A DNA stretch of 64,000 nucleotides from Bifidobacterium angulatum DSM 20098 = JCM 7096 (GCF_001025155.1 NZ_AP012322.1:1240001-1304000); one strand, 5' to 3'. Positions 27,132 to 37,024 are shown, counted from the first letter of the stretch. A program made the numbers and translations. Notes: a model not told the origin generated them from the letters alone.

Positions 27132-27191
27132 GCATCATTTGTGATAATCGAATACATCAGGATATGCCCGAGCAGTCAAGGAGGTACGGCC

Positions 27192-28043
27192 GTGCATAAC
27201 CAGCCCAGTTACGCCATCGAACTGAACGACGCCGCAGTCAGACGCGGCGAACGCGCCATCTGGCAGCATGGCACCTTCGCCATCCCCACCGGCTCGGTGA
27301 CCGCAATTGTCGGCACGAACGGCGCAGGCAAGACCACCATGATGAAAGTCGAGCTCGGTCTGCTGCCGTTAAGCCATGGCAGCGCCACCGTCCTCGGCGC
27401 TCCGGCAGGCCAGGCCAACGCTTCCATCGGCTATGTGCCGCAGAACTATGCCGCCGACATCGAATCGAACCTCACCGCTGAGCAGTCAGTGCTGTTGGGA
27501 CTCAACGGCACCCGGTTCGGCCTGCACCCCACCACGCGCACCCAACGCGCCAAGGCCTATCAGGCCATGGAGTTCGTCGGCATCGCAGACAAGGCGAAAT
27601 ACCGCTTGTCCGAGCTTTCCGGAGGCCTGCGCCAGCGTGTGGCCATCGCACAGGCCATCGTCTGCGACCCGAAGCTGCTCATGCTTGACGAGCCGCTTGC
27701 CAACCTCGATCTTGCCTCGCAACGTTCCGTAGTGCATCTGCTCAACCAGCTCAACCGCGATCTCGGCATGACCATCCAGGTAGTGGCGCATGATCTCAAC
27801 ATGCTGCTGCCGATTCTGACCGGCGCGGTGTATCTGCTCGACGGGCATCCGCATTACGCGGATATGCGCCAAGTGCTCGACTCCGACCTGCTCACCCACT
27901 TGTACGGCACCAACGTGCAGGTGGTCACCACGCCTCAGGGCGATATGTTCGTCACGCCCACGGCGGACGAGCCTGCCGACGCCGTCCAAGACATGCACAC
28001 CGCCGACGAGCTTGCACGCATGCATAGGTATTCCTCACACTGA
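27192..28043 (+). CDS. ABC transporter ATP-binding protein, zinc/manganese type
   Basis: A 283-residue ATPase that energises metal uptake. Walker A is GTNGAGKTTMMK, the signature LSGGLRQRVAIAQAI, Walker B LLMLDEPLANLD and the switch histidine lies in VVAHDLNML. The start is GTG at 27192 with AAGGAGG eight bases upstream. The C-terminal 40 residues after LYGTNVQVVTT are poorly conserved. It is followed by the permease after 85 bases. Confidence 0.9.
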   Translation: MHNQPSYAIELNDAAVRRGERAIWQHGTFAIPTGSVTAIVGTNGAGKTTMMKVELGLLPLSHGSATVLGAPAGQANASIGYVPQNYAADIESNLTAEQSVLLGLNGTRFGLHPTTRTQRAKAYQAMEFVGIADKAKYRLSELSGGLRQRVAIAQAIVCDPKLLMLDEPLANLDLASQRSVVHLLNQLNRDLGMTIQVVAHDLNMLLPILTGAVYLLDGHPHYADMRQVLDSDLLTHLYGTNVQVVTTPQGDMFVTPTADEPADAVQDMHTADELARMHRYSSH

Positions 28044-28128
28044 CTTTCACCGTTCGGGCCGGTTTTGCCAACACTGCGAACTCAGCCTGCCGCGCCCATT
28101 CCACTAATCATCCGAGCAAGGACCTTCC

Positions 28129-28965
28129 ATGACCAACATCGATTTCAGCTTCGACCCAAACTGGATGGAGACGCTCACCACCCCGTTCATGACGAACGCC
28201 TTCATCGCAGGACTATGCATCGCGTTCGCGGCCGGAGTGATGGGTTATTTCACCATTGCACGCCATTCCACGTTCGCCGCGCACGCCTTGGCGCATATCG
28301 GTTTGCCGGGCGCGACCGGAGCCGTACTGCTCGGACTGCCGGTTTCGCTCGGCCTAGGTGCATTCGCGTTGGGCGGCGCACTGGTGATCGGCGCGCTGGG
28401 CAAACGCGTATCGGAACGTGAAATCGCCACGGGAACGGTTCTGGCGTTCGCCACCGGCCTGGGCCTGTTCTTCGCAAGACTGTCGTCATCGGCGTCATCG
28501 CAGATGCAATCGATTCTGTTCGGTTCGATTCTGACGATTACCACCGGGCAGATCGTCGGTTTCGCGATCTTCGACGTGCTGCTGCTTGTAGTGCTTGCCG
28601 TAATCTACCGTCCGCTGCTGTTCAGCTCGCTGGACGAGCAGGTGGCGCAGGCCAAGGGCGTGCCGATTGGCATGATGAACATCGCGTTCATGGCCATCAT
28701 GGCTGGCGTGATCACCATCGCGGTACCGGCCGTGGGCACGCTGCTCATCTTCGCGTTGGTGATTACGCCGGCGGCTACGGCGAACATCCTCACCGGCACG
28801 CCGTTCAAATCTATGGTGGTGTCGGGGCTGCTGTGCTTGGCCGCCATCTGGGGAGGCCTTATGGTCTCGGCGATGTTCCCCGCTCCCCCAAGCTTCGTCA
28901 TCGTCACGCTGTCCACCCTGTTCTGGGCGCTTGCCAAGGGCATCGAAGCCGTTCGCCGTAAGTAG
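28129..28965 (+). CDS. ABC transporter permease, zinc/manganese type
   Basis: A 278-residue ABC-3 family membrane protein with about eight transmembrane segments. Family hallmarks are GYFTIARHSTFAAHALAHIG near the N-terminus and AVPAVGTLLIFALVITPAAT in the coupling region. AAGGACC precedes the ATG. With the ATPase and the lipoprotein it forms a complete importer. It ends 27 bases from the convergent ispF stop. Confidence 0.92.
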   Translation: MTNIDFSFDPNWMETLTTPFMTNAFIAGLCIAFAAGVMGYFTIARHSTFAAHALAHIGLPGATGAVLLGLPVSLGLGAFALGGALVIGALGKRVSEREIATGTVLAFATGLGLFFARLSSSASSQMQSILFGSILTITTGQIVGFAIFDVLLLVVLAVIYRPLLFSSLDEQVAQAKGVPIGMMNIAFMAIMAGVITIAVPAVGTLLIFALVITPAATANILTGTPFKSMVVSGLLCLAAIWGGLMVSAMFPAPPSFVIVTLSTLFWALAKGIEAVRRK

Positions 28966-28992
28966 TCCGGCCTGCCCCGGCATCCCTCGCCA

Positions 28993-29490
28993 TCAGGCAT
29001 CTACCAGCGCGTTGGCAATGGCGGCGACGCCTTCCCCACGCCCGGTAAATCCCATGTGATCGGTGGTGGTTGCGGTCACGGATATCGGGCAGCCTGCAAT
29101 TCGGGACAACACGCTTGCGGCCTGCTCGCGGCGAGGGCCGATCTTCGGCCTGTTGCCGATGATCACGACGGACGCGGATTGAGGCGTATACCCGTGGGAG
29201 CGCAGATGCTCGACGGTGTCGCGCAACATGTCCGCACCATGCATTCCGGCTCCCCGTGATGTCTTCCCCACACCGAACAGCGAGCCGATATCCCCTAGTC
29301 CGGCAGCGGCAAGAAACGCGTCGATCAGCGCATGTACGGCCACATCGCCGTCGGAGTCGCCTTCAATGGCAAGACCTTCAACATCCCATCGCACACCGGC
29401 GAGCCACAGTTCGCGTTCCATATGCGGCTCCGTACCATCCGTTCCCATAAAGCGATGGGCATCGAACCCTTGACCTATGCGCATGGTCAT
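28993..29490 (-). CDS. ispF: 2-C-methyl-D-erythritol 2,4-cyclodiphosphate synthase
   Basis: A 165-residue enzyme of the MEP isoprenoid pathway that forms MEcPP and releases [12 protein letters not shown] carries the zinc-binding Asp and His, [18 protein letters not shown] the next ligands, and [14 protein letters not shown] closes the active site. GGAGAAGAT precedes the ATG at 29490. The family is about 160 residues, so the gene is complete. It lies downstream of carD on the same strand, a pairing common in actinobacteria. Confidence 0.95.
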   Translation of the reverse strand: MTMRIGQGFDAHRFMGTDGTEPHMERELWLAGVRWDVEGLAIEGDSDGDVAVHALIDAFLAAAGLGDIGSLFGVGKTSRGAGMHGADMLRDTVEHLRSHGYTPQSASVVIIGNRPKIGPRREQAASVLSRIAGCPISVTATTTDHMGFTGRGEGVAAIANALVDA

Positions 29491-29598
29491 ATCTTCTCCA
29501 TTCCTTTTCCACCAGTCACGTCTGGCCAAGCCACAAGAGCCAGCCGGCAATACGCATCAATACACAACAGTATGAAACCGTGCAACGATATGAAAAAA

Positions 29599-29623
29599 GG
29601 AAGCCGTCACTGGGGCGACTTCC
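29599..29623 (-). terminator. Terminator of carD
   Basis: Imperfect stem GGAAGCCG with CGACTTCC, followed on the minus strand by CTTTTTTCAT. Confidence 0.6.
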
Positions 29624-29660
29624 CTCACATCTCATATGGTACCGGCAGGTGCCAGCCGAA

Positions 29661-30254
29661 TCACTTCTTCTTCGACTTCTTCGAAGCCTCCACACGAGCC
29701 AAAGTGTCTTTGGCGGCTTCTTCCGGCTCCTGGGTGTGATGCTTCTCATCGCCGGGCTTGGCGGGGCTGTACCCCAGATTCACGTCAAGCAGACGCTGCG
29801 CTTCGCTCTCTTCGATCTTTTCGCTGAGAGCGATTTCCGAGGTGAGAATCGAACGGGCCTTGGTGAGCATGCGCTTCTCGCCGGCCGACAGTCCATGCTC
29901 GTCCACGTCGCGCTGAGCCAGGTCGCGCACCACTTCGGCGATGTTGTTCACGTCGCCGGTGGCAATCTTCTCGACGTTCAGCTTGTAACGCCTGGACCAA
30001 TTCATTTCCTTCTCGATGATCGGCGTACGAAGAATCTCGAACACCTTGGCCACCTCGTTGGCGTCAACAATGTCACGGACGCCGACCTTCTTGGCGTTAT
30101 CCACCGGAACATTAATAACCAGGCCATCGGCTGAAAGCACCGAAAGCTCCAGATATTCGCGGGTCACCCCTCGCACCGTCCGCTCGGTAATGGCCTCAAC
30201 CCTTGCCGCGCCATGACGCGGATAGACGACCATATCGCCGACCTTGTATCCCAT
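29661..30254 (-). CDS. carD: CarD-family RNA polymerase-binding regulator
   Basis: A 197-residue protein that binds the RNA polymerase beta subunit and stabilises open complexes. The N-terminal Tudor-like domain reads YKVGDMVVYPRHGAARVEAI; the C-terminal helical domain contains MNWSRRYKLNVEKIATGD and AGEKRMLTKARSILTSEIAL. A Lys/Glu-rich tail of about 35 residues (HHTQEPEEAAKDTLARVEAS) extends beyond the usual family end. GGAGGTTTC precedes the ATG at 30254. It is divergent from glgB, with both promoters in a 140-base gap. Confidence 0.93.
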   Translation of the reverse strand: MGYKVGDMVVYPRHGAARVEAITERTVRGVTREYLELSVLSADGLVINVPVDNAKKVGVRDIVDANEVAKVFEILRTPIIEKEMNWSRRYKLNVEKIATGDVNNIAEVVRDLAQRDVDEHGLSAGEKRMLTKARSILTSEIALSEKIEESEAQRLLDVNLGYSPAKPGDEKHHTQEPEEAAKDTLARVEASKKSKKK

Positions 30255-30394
30255 GAAACCTCCGATTGAGCTTGAGCGGACACACAAAAAACCTGAACGA
30301 GTATGCCATAGCCACTGGACTTGGGAAAAAGTCCGGAAAAATTGCACTTCGACGCGCCAAATGTTCCATTTTTAAGCATTAAAGCCGTACACTA

Positions 30395-32659
30395 ATGACC
30401 ATGAGCACAAATACGACAATCAATGACGATATCGTTGCCGTCCAGGTCAATCAGGGCGACCTTGATCAGGTAAGCAACGCCACTTTCTATAATCCTCACG
30501 CCATTCTCGGCGCACATCTCGCCGAGGGCGAACAGGCTCAATACACCACGGTCCGCGTTTTGCGCCCGTTTGCGAAAACGGTCACCATCGTGACACAGGC
30601 CGGCGAATACGAGGCAAGGCACGAATTCAACGGGGTTTTCGTGGCCATTGTCCCCTCCGTTGTCAACGATGACGGCGGATACTCCGTGCCGGACTATCGT
30701 GTGAAAGTCTCCTACGAGGATGTTCCCGAAACCATTCAGGACGATCCGTACCGCTACCTGCCGACCGTCGGCGAAATGGACATGTACCTGTTCGGCGAGG
30801 GCCGCCACGAACGCCTGTGGGACGCGCTGGGCGCACATGTGCGCGAGTACGACGATCCGATGGGTGGCGTGGACGGCACGCCTGGCGAAAAGGTGACCGG
30901 CGTATCCTTCGCCGTATGGGCGCCGAATGCGCATGCCGTGCGCGTGATCGGTTCGTTCAACGGCTGGGACGGCCGCTGCCATGCAATGCGCGAACTCGGG
31001 TCCTCCGGCGTATGGGAGCTGTTTATTCCGGGCGTCAAGGCCGGAGACGTGTACAAGTACCAGATTCTGAACGCCAATTGGGAGTGGGTCGACAAAGCCG
31101 ACCCCATGGAACGCTCCCACGAGATCCCGCCTGCAACCGGTTCGGTCGTGGTCGATTCCAAGCATGAGTGGCATGACGAGGAGTGGATGGAACGCCGTGC
31201 GGCCACCGACCCGCACAACGGCCCGGTGACGATCTACGAGCTCAACGCACTGAGCTGGCGCAAGGACGTGAACAACTACCGTGAGCTGGCCGACAAGCTG
31301 GTCCCCTACGTGCAGAAGATGGGCTTCACCCACGTGGAGTTCATGCCGCTGGCCGAATACCCATTCACCGGTTCCTGGGGCTATCAGGTCACCGGCTACT
31401 ATGCAATCGATTCGCGCTTGGGCGGTCCTGACGACTTCAAATACCTGGTCGAGAAACTGCATGAAGCCGGCATCGGCGTCATCATGGACTGGGTGCCCGC
31501 GCACTTCCCGAAGGACGCCTTCGCGCTGGGACGTTTCGACGGCACCCCACTGTATGAGGACCCGGATCCCACCCGCGGCGAACACCCGGATTGGGGCACC
31601 TACATCTTCAACTTCGGGCGCAACGAAGTGCGCAACTTCCTGGTGGCCGACGCCTGCTTCTGGCTGAACGAATACCATATGGACGGCCTGCGCGTCGACG
31701 CCGTGAGCTCCATGCTCTACCTCGACTACAGCCGTGAGCCCGGCCAATGGCACCCGAATATCTACGGCGGGCGCGAGAACCTTGAGGCCATCGACTTCCT
31801 CAAGGAGGCCAACGCCACCGCATACAAGAACAATCCAGGCATCATGATGATCGCCGAAGAGTCCACTGCATACCCCGGCATCACCGCTCCGACCGATGCG
31901 GGCGGCGTGGGATTCGGCCTCAAATGGAACATGGGCTGGATGCATGACACCCTTCAATATCTGCATGAGTCTCCAATCAACCGTAAATGGCATCATGACG
32001 AGATCACCTTCTCGATGGTGTACGCCTATTCCGAGCGCTACGTGCTACCGATCAGCCACGATGAGGTCGTGTACGGCAAGGGCTCGCTGTTCGGCAAAAT
32101 GCCCGGCGACAACTGGCAGAAATACGCCGGCGTACGCGCCCTGTTCGCCTACCAGTGGGCGCACCCGGGCAAGAAGCTCACCTTCATGGGCAACGAGCTT
32201 GCGCAATGGGGCGAATGGGATCATGACAATTCCATCGACTGGGATTGCCTGAACTGGCAGGAGCATGCCAGCGTGCAGCGTCTCGTAGCCGACCTGAACA
32301 AGCTGTATAAGCAGACCCCGGCCATCTGGAGCCAGGACTTCACCCCGGACGGCTTCCAGTGGCTCACCAGCGACGACGCCGACCACAACACGCTGAGCTT
32401 CGTGCGCATCGGTACCAAGGGCGAGGAATGCGTCGTGGTGGTGAACTTCTCCGGCGAGGCATGGTCCGATTATCAGGTAGCACTCCCCCACGGCGGCCGT
32501 TGGACAGAAGTGCTGTCCACGGATTCCACCGTGTACGGTGGTTCCGGCATCTCGAACGGCACCTTCGAAGCGGATGCCGGCGAATACCATTCCCGCCCCG
32601 CTTCCGCACGAATCACCGTTCCTGCGCTTGCTGCGGTATTCTTGAAGCCGGAAAACTGA
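30395..32659 (+). CDS. glgB: 1,4-alpha-glucan branching enzyme
   Basis: A 754-residue GH13 enzyme that makes the alpha-1,6 branches of glycogen. An N-terminal extension and CBM48 domain ([20 protein letters not shown]) precede the barrel. Motifs are MDWVPAHFP (region I), [12 protein letters not shown] (region II, nucleophilic Asp), AEESTAYPG (region III, Glu) and [13 protein letters not shown] (region IV). Two close ATGs (30395 and 30401) are possible; neither has a strong Shine-Dalgarno. A two-component system follows after 28 bases and may be co-transcribed. Confidence 0.95.
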   Translation: MTMSTNTTINDDIVAVQVNQGDLDQVSNATFYNPHAILGAHLAEGEQAQYTTVRVLRPFAKTVTIVTQAGEYEARHEFNGVFVAIVPSVVNDDGGYSVPDYRVKVSYEDVPETIQDDPYRYLPTVGEMDMYLFGEGRHERLWDALGAHVREYDDPMGGVDGTPGEKVTGVSFAVWAPNAHAVRVIGSFNGWDGRCHAMRELGSSGVWELFIPGVKAGDVYKYQILNANWEWVDKADPMERSHEIPPATGSVVVDSKHEWHDEEWMERRAATDPHNGPVTIYELNALSWRKDVNNYRELADKLVPYVQKMGFTHVEFMPLAEYPFTGSWGYQVTGYYAIDSRLGGPDDFKYLVEKLHEAGIGVIMDWVPAHFPKDAFALGRFDGTPLYEDPDPTRGEHPDWGTYIFNFGRNEVRNFLVADACFWLNEYHMDGLRVDAVSSMLYLDYSREPGQWHPNIYGGRENLEAIDFLKEANATAYKNNPGIMMIAEESTAYPGITAPTDAGGVGFGLKWNMGWMHDTLQYLHESPINRKWHHDEITFSMVYAYSERYVLPISHDEVVYGKGSLFGKMPGDNWQKYAGVRALFAYQWAHPGKKLTFMGNELAQWGEWDHDNSIDWDCLNWQEHASVQRLVADLNKLYKQTPAIWSQDFTPDGFQWLTSDDADHNTLSFVRIGTKGEECVVVVNFSGEAWSDYQVALPHGGRWTEVLSTDSTVYGGSGISNGTFEADAGEYHSRPASARITVPALAAVFLKPEN

Positions 32660-32687
32660 TATACCCAGCTGAAAGGCAGCTATCGAA

Positions 32688-33416
32688 ATGCTCAACTCAA
32701 CAGCACAACAGCAGGCTCAGCCTCGCACCGTGCTGGTCGTCGAAGATGAACCGACGCTGGCCACAGCAATCGCTCAGCGCATCACCGCCGAAGGTTGGTC
32801 CGCACGCGTTGCCGGAGACGGGGCGAGTGCCGTCCAGGCGGCAGCCCAGCTGAGGCCAGATCTGGTCATCATGGATATCATGCTGCCGGTAATGGACGGT
32901 CTTGAGGCCACGAAACGCATCGTGGCCGACCGCCCGGTACCGGTGCTCATCCTCACCGCACGCGACGATGAGGCGGACAAGGTGATCGGCCTGGGCGCCG
33001 GTGCCGATGATTACATGACCAAGCCGTTCTCCATGCGCGAACTGATCGCCCGTTGCAAGGCGCTGCTGCGCCGGGTGGACCGGGCAAAGGTCATCGCCAA
33101 GAATGCGGAAAACGAGAAGGTTCTCGACTTCGGCTCGCTGATCATCGATCCGGCACAGCGCACCGTCAGCCTTAACGGCAAGGATGTTCACCTGACGCCC
33201 ACCGAATTCGACCTGCTGGCGACCCTCGCCCGAAAGCCGAAGTCCGTGCTCACCCGTGAGAAGCTCCTCGAAGAGGTGTGGGATTGGGTGGATGCCTCCG
33301 GCACCCGTACCGTAGACAGCCATGTCAAGGCGTTGCGACACAAGCTCGGCCCTGACATGATTCGCACGGTGCATGGCGTAGGATATGCCTTTGAGCCGCC
33401 ATCCGACGGCGAATAA
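32688..33416 (+). CDS. OmpR/PhoP-family response regulator
   Basis: A 242-residue regulator. The receiver domain has VLVVEDEPTL (acidic pocket), VIMDIMLPVMDG (phospho-Asp), LTARDD and YMTKPFSMREL (Lys). The C-terminal winged helix reads LTPTEFDLLATLARKPKSVL and TVDSHVKALRHKLG. AAAGGCAG precedes the ATG. The histidine kinase follows after 21 bases, so the pair forms one system. Targets cannot be read from the sequence. Confidence 0.93.
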   Translation: MLNSTAQQQAQPRTVLVVEDEPTLATAIAQRITAEGWSARVAGDGASAVQAAAQLRPDLVIMDIMLPVMDGLEATKRIVADRPVPVLILTARDDEADKVIGLGAGADDYMTKPFSMRELIARCKALLRRVDRAKVIAKNAENEKVLDFGSLIIDPAQRTVSLNGKDVHLTPTEFDLLATLARKPKSVLTREKLLEEVWDWVDASGTRTVDSHVKALRHKLGPDMIRTVHGVGYAFEPPSDGE

Positions 33417-33437
33417 GGCTTCTACCCAAGGTTGTTG

Positions 33438-34508
33438 ATGAACGTCAAACAGCGTAAACCGCGCTTTCAGGGCGCACGTCGTACCGGCGTGCGCCCTATC
33501 TTGTTCCTTCGCTCCCTCAAAATGGAGCTCAGTGCCCTGATCGTGATCGCCACGGCGATCGCGTTCCTGGTGTGCTGGATCCTGCTCAAGCTCGATCTGA
33601 GCTGGTGGATCGCCATGCCCCTTACACTGGTGGTGGCATTGAGCTTCACCTATACGTTCTCCCGCGGTCTGACCGCACGTCTACGTCAATTGCGTGACGT
33701 TGCCGAGGCCATGGCGAACGGCGACTACAGCGTGCGCGTGCCGATCGACGATTCCAGCCACGACGAGGTGGAGCAGTTGGCGCGGTCGTTCAACGAGATG
33801 GCCGCCGAACTGCAGCATGCGGACAAGATGCGCATGGACATGATCGCCAACGTGAGTCATGAGCTGCGCACACCCGTTTCCGCCCTGCAGGCACAGGTGG
33901 AGAACATGGCGGACGGTGTGACCGAGCCGACACCGGCGAATCTGGAAAGCATTCTCAACCAGACGCACCGGCTAAGCGATCTGATCGCGTTCCTGCTGGA
34001 TCTGAGCCGCATGGAGGCCGGAGCCGCCAGCCTGGATATCGAAAGGTTCAACTTCGCCGAGTTTCTTGACGACACCATCGAACCGCTGGAGATCGCCGAC
34101 GGCGGGCATGCGCATATCATCGAAATGAACGTTCCCGACGGCATCATGATCGAAGGGGACCAGGATCGTCTGCGCCAGCTGTTCACCAATATCATCGGCA
34201 ACGCGTTGAAGCACTCCCCCGACGGCACGAATGTGCTGGTGGAGGCGCATGAGGATATTCCGCATGGCACTGTGGTGACCAACGTGGTGAACTTCGGCTC
34301 GCAGATCTCACCGGATTCACGCTCCGATATCTTCCGCCGATTCGTCCGCGCCAAAACCGGCCCAGGCACGGAGTCCGGCGGTACTGGGCTAGGCCTGTCC
34401 ATCGCACGGTGGGCCGCACAATTGCATGGGGGCACCGTTCAGGTGGTGGACGATTCCCGAGGTGCCAATTTTGAGATAGTGCTGCCCAAATACCATATTG
34501 TGGGGTAA
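33438..34508 (+). CDS. Sensor histidine kinase with minimal extracellular domain
   Basis: A 356-residue membrane kinase. Two transmembrane helices (around ALIVIATAIAFLVCWILL and WWIAMPLTLVVALSFTY) are joined by only a few residues, so there is almost no extracellular sensor; the signal is probably sensed in the membrane or through a partner. A HAMP domain follows, then the dimerisation box NVSHELRTPVSALQAQ with the phospho-acceptor His, and the ATPase motifs NIIGNALKHSPDG and GTGLGLSIARWAAQLHGG. I chose the ATG at 33438 with AAGG upstream over an in-frame TTG two codons earlier. Confidence 0.92.
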   Translation: MNVKQRKPRFQGARRTGVRPILFLRSLKMELSALIVIATAIAFLVCWILLKLDLSWWIAMPLTLVVALSFTYTFSRGLTARLRQLRDVAEAMANGDYSVRVPIDDSSHDEVEQLARSFNEMAAELQHADKMRMDMIANVSHELRTPVSALQAQVENMADGVTEPTPANLESILNQTHRLSDLIAFLLDLSRMEAGAASLDIERFNFAEFLDDTIEPLEIADGGHAHIIEMNVPDGIMIEGDQDRLRQLFTNIIGNALKHSPDGTNVLVEAHEDIPHGTVVTNVVNFGSQISPDSRSDIFRRFVRAKTGPGTESGGTGLGLSIARWAAQLHGGTVQVVDDSRGANFEIVLPKYHIVG

Positions 34509-34598
34509 CATATGCTCTTGGGAAGAGTAATACGAGAAGGCAGTTGAGGGCATCCGCAATCACATCACGTAATCATATCCTGTCACAAGTGCATCTTC

Positions 34599-34622
34599 GG
34601 TAGGGACAACGGCGTCCCTACC
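34599..34622 (+). terminator. Terminator of the two-component operon
   Basis: Perfect stem GGTAGGGAC-aacggc-GTCCCTACC followed by TTCTTTTTTT, 90 bases past the kinase stop. Confidence 0.9.
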
Positions 34623-34829
34623 TTCTTTTTTTATCCGTTGTATTTTCTTGCTGTATTGTCGTGGCCAACCGTCGAAAACCGATTCCCGCCGTTTCCTTGT
34701 CGTGCCGCTTGTTCATCGTTTTTCCATCCCGGTTCTTTTTTCGCTTGTTTCCTGCGCCCCGCAGCTGGCATGTTGACCGTAGAACCGAACTACAACATGT
34801 TGCAGAAGCATACGGTTAACGGCAACAAA

Positions 34830-34851
34830 AAGGCCTCCCGAGGGAGACCTT
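34830..34851 (-). terminator. Rho-independent terminator on the minus strand
   Basis: Stem AAGGCCTCCC/GGGAGACCTT with one mismatch and a 2-base gap, followed on the minus strand by TTTTGTTG. It lies just after two small minus-strand reading frames. Confidence 0.6.
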
Positions 34852-34856
34852 TCATG

Positions 34857-34952
34857 CTATGGCGATTGCCGCGTGGATTCCTCGACGCTGAATCGTGTCA
34901 AATCGACATCTCCCATAGCGTCGACCATCAACGGCAACGCATCATGAGACAT
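34857..34952 (-). CDS. Small hypothetical protein, possibly the displaced tail of its upstream neighbour
   Basis: A 31-residue frame starting MSHDALPLMVDAMGDVDLTR and ending just before a terminator. Its ATG overlaps the end of the preceding minus-strand frame (34942-35199) by 11 bases, either as translational coupling or as the sign of a frameshift in one longer gene. I recognise no family. Support is the position before a terminator and protein-like composition only. Confidence 0.3.
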   Translation of the reverse strand: MSHDALPLMVDAMGDVDLTRFSVEESTRQSP

Positions 34953-35199
34953 GATCGTGCAACGCATCCACGGCGGTACGGATGGCGGCGACATTACCAC
35001 CGTACTGCGGCATGCCGCTCATCATGCGCCAGACGGGGTTGCTGGTATTGGCATAGGCGATGCCGACATGCCTATCAAGATTCCTGACCGTACTGTCAAG
35101 ATTGGCGATAGACCGCTGAAGACAGGATTCTTTGCGTGGCCAATGCCGCTCCCCTGCTACGAATGTCGATTTCCATCCCGGCGGACATCGAAGATCCAC
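34942..35199 (-). CDS. Hypothetical small protein or gene remnant
   Basis: An 85-residue frame whose C-terminal two thirds (SIANLDSTVRNLDRHVGIAY and VAAIRTAVDALHDHVS) looks protein-like and amphipathic, while the first 25 residues are doubtful. There is no clear ribosome binding site. It lies between the two-component operon and the polysaccharide region, in DNA that also carries a plus-strand 39-codon frame at 35163-35282 (MSISIPADIEDPQGKDMEAY and a helical end). The area probably holds remnants of more than one gene. Confidence 0.3.
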   Translation of the reverse strand: MDLRCPPGWKSTFVAGERHWPRKESCLQRSIANLDSTVRNLDRHVGIAYANTSNPVWRMMSGMPQYGGNVAAIRTAVDALHDHVS

Positions 35200-35364
35200 A
35201 GGGTAAGGATATGGAAGCGTACATCATTGCGCATAATGAAACCGTGCGTGCCCTTAAGCGCATCGCCGCGGCGGTGGCCTGAATTCCTGCAAGCAGGCGC
35301 GCACCCAGTCACGCACACTTCACAGCGCACAACGGCCAGCGCTGCAACATTCGTTCAGATATGA

Positions 35365-35396
35365 CGAGTCCCCGCTCCAAAAGAAACGGGGACTCG
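35365..35396 (-). terminator. Terminator of the Wzz/BY-kinase gene
   Basis: Perfect 10-base stem CGAGTCCCCG (35365-35374) with CGGGGACTCG (35387-35396), about 60 bases past the stop. Confidence 0.7.
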
Positions 35397-35455
35397 ATCA
35401 GTTTGGAATCACTTGTCACGACAAGTCGTCAGGCATATGGCGCGCATTCGTGCCA

Positions 35456-37024
35456 TCACTTGCCACGCCTGTGCGAACGGCGGCGCTTCCTGTCTTTCTT
35501 GCTGTCTTCCTTGCCGTATTCGCCCTTGTAGTAGTACGAACCGTAGTAGTAATAGTTGCCGTATCCACGGTTGCGCTTCTCGTCGGCAAGGTTGAACACG
35601 TAGCCGAGCAGCGGCACGTCGAGATCGCGAAGTTCGTTGACGGCGCCACGCAACGCGCTCTTATAGGTCACTCCACGTGCGGAGATCATGACCACGCCGT
35701 TGCCCATCTGGCCGAATACGGCGGCATCGTTCGCCACGGACATGGGCGTGGTGTCGATGATCACATAGTCATACTGCTGCACGGCCTGATGCACTAGTTC
35801 GTGCATGATGCGGGAGTTGAGCAGCACGGAGGCGTTCTGAATACGCGGACCGGCGGGCATGATATGCAGGTTCGGCTTCCAGTAACGCTGCACCACGTCC
35901 TTGACGCTGGCCTGATTGCTCAGCACATGAGCAAGACCAACACCACCTTCGAGACCAAGACGCTTGGCCACGGACGGGTGGCGCAGATCGGCGTCGATGA
36001 GCAGCACGGATGCGCCGTTCTCCGCGAGCGCGGCCGCAAGATTGCATGACACAGTGGTTTTGCCTTCGGACGGCATGGACGAGGTGATTACGATCAGGCG
36101 GCCCTTGTCGCCGTCTTTGGAGGTGACGAACGACAGGTTGGTGCGCATGCGGCGGAATTCCTCGGCGATGGGGCTGTCCGGCTTGGTGACGATAACCGGC
36201 TTGGTGACGTTAAGCACTTCGTCCTTGGGGATAATGCCGGCGATGCTGCCGTTGGGGTCGATGGACTGCAGGTCCATGAGGTCCTGCAGCTTGCGGGCCA
36301 GCAGGTCGCGTACAAGTGCCGCGAAGATGCCCAGTACGATGCCGGCGACAACAGCCACGGCGATGTTGAGCTTGGTGTTTGGCGAGCTTTGGGAGGTGGG
36401 TGTCTTGGCTTTCTGTACCACGGACAGTTTCACCATGGACTTCTTGCCGGAGGCGTACAGCTCGGAGGAGACCACTTTGGAAAGGGATTGCGACACTTCG
36501 TTCGCCAGCTGCGCGGACTGTTCCGGGCTGGTGGCTTCAACGGAGACGTTGAGCATGTAGGTGTCGGTGGGGTTGGTGGCGGTTACCATGGTGGCAAGAT
36601 CGTCGGTGGTGATGGAGTTGTCGTTCAGTTCGTTGATCACCGGTTGGAGCACGGCCTCGGTTTTGACCAGATCCGGGTAGCTCTTGAGCTGGGTGGCGAT
36701 GTAGGCGCCGGCTGTACTCTGGCTGCTCACGCTGCTGTCGAGCGCGTCGGCGGTGGTGTTGTTGTAGCTGGCGAACAGCTGGGCCGTTGCCGTGTATTTC
36801 TTCTGCGCGGTCAGCGTGTATGCGGTTACGCCGACGACCACGAGAACGAACACCAGAATCGCTGTGAACATGTGCTTGCCGACGATGCGGATCAGATCCA
36901 TCAGGGTCATGCCTTCGTCTGCATCCGATTCTGATCGTTCCGCGAGAACCACATTCTGCGGGTTTGCATCGATACGGTTCTCCGGGATAAGAATGCTGTT
37001 TTGTTGGGCTTTGTCTTCAGCCAC
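35456..37024 (-). CDS. Fused Wzz-like chain-length regulator and BY-kinase
   Basis: A 522-residue membrane protein that combines the Wzz/CpsC adaptor and the CpsD-type bacterial tyrosine kinase in one chain. A cytoplasmic N-terminal tail leads to transmembrane helix 1 (about 53-71), an extracellular Wzz domain, helix 2 (about 219-240), then the kinase with Walker A SSMPSEGKTT (about 315-324), Walker A' VLLIDADLR and Walker B YVIIDTTP. The tyrosine cluster GYGNYYYYGSYYYKGEYGK near the C-terminus is the autophosphorylation tail. I chose the GTG at 37024, which has CAGGAGAG upstream; an ATG ten codons earlier lacks a site. It should control exopolysaccharide length or export together with the cluster at 51.7-61.9 kb. 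Confidence 0.92.
   Translation of the reverse strand: MAEDKAQQNSILIPENRIDANPQNVVLAERSESDADEGMTLMDLIRIVGKHMFTAILVFVLVVVGVTAYTLTAQKKYTATAQLFASYNNTTADALDSSVSSQSTAGAYIATQLKSYPDLVKTEAVLQPVINELNDNSITTDDLATMVTATNPTDTYMLNVSVEATSPEQSAQLANEVSQSLSKVVSSELYASGKKSMVKLSVVQKAKTPTSQSSPNTKLNIAVAVVAGIVLGIFAALVRDLLARKLQDLMDLQSIDPNGSIAGIIPKDEVLNVTKPVIVTKPDSPIAEEFRRMRTNLSFVTSKDGDKGRLIVITSSMPSEGKTTVSCNLAAALAENGASVLLIDADLRHPSVAKRLGLEGGVGLAHVLSNQASVKDVVQRYWKPNLHIMPAGPRIQNASVLLNSRIMHELVHQAVQQYDYVIIDTTPMSVANDAAVFGQMGNGVVMISARGVTYKSALRGAVNELRDLDVPLLGYVFNLADEKRNRGYGNYYYYGSYYYKGEYGKEDSKKDRKRRRSHRRGK

Noticed and set aside
30392..31996. 534-codon minus-strand frame opposite glgB
   Set aside because: Shadow of glgB with a high Val/His content and no start signal.
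34638..35087. 149-codon plus-strand frame after the two-component operon
   Set aside because: It crosses a terminator and has no protein-like pattern; the minus strand is more convincing here.
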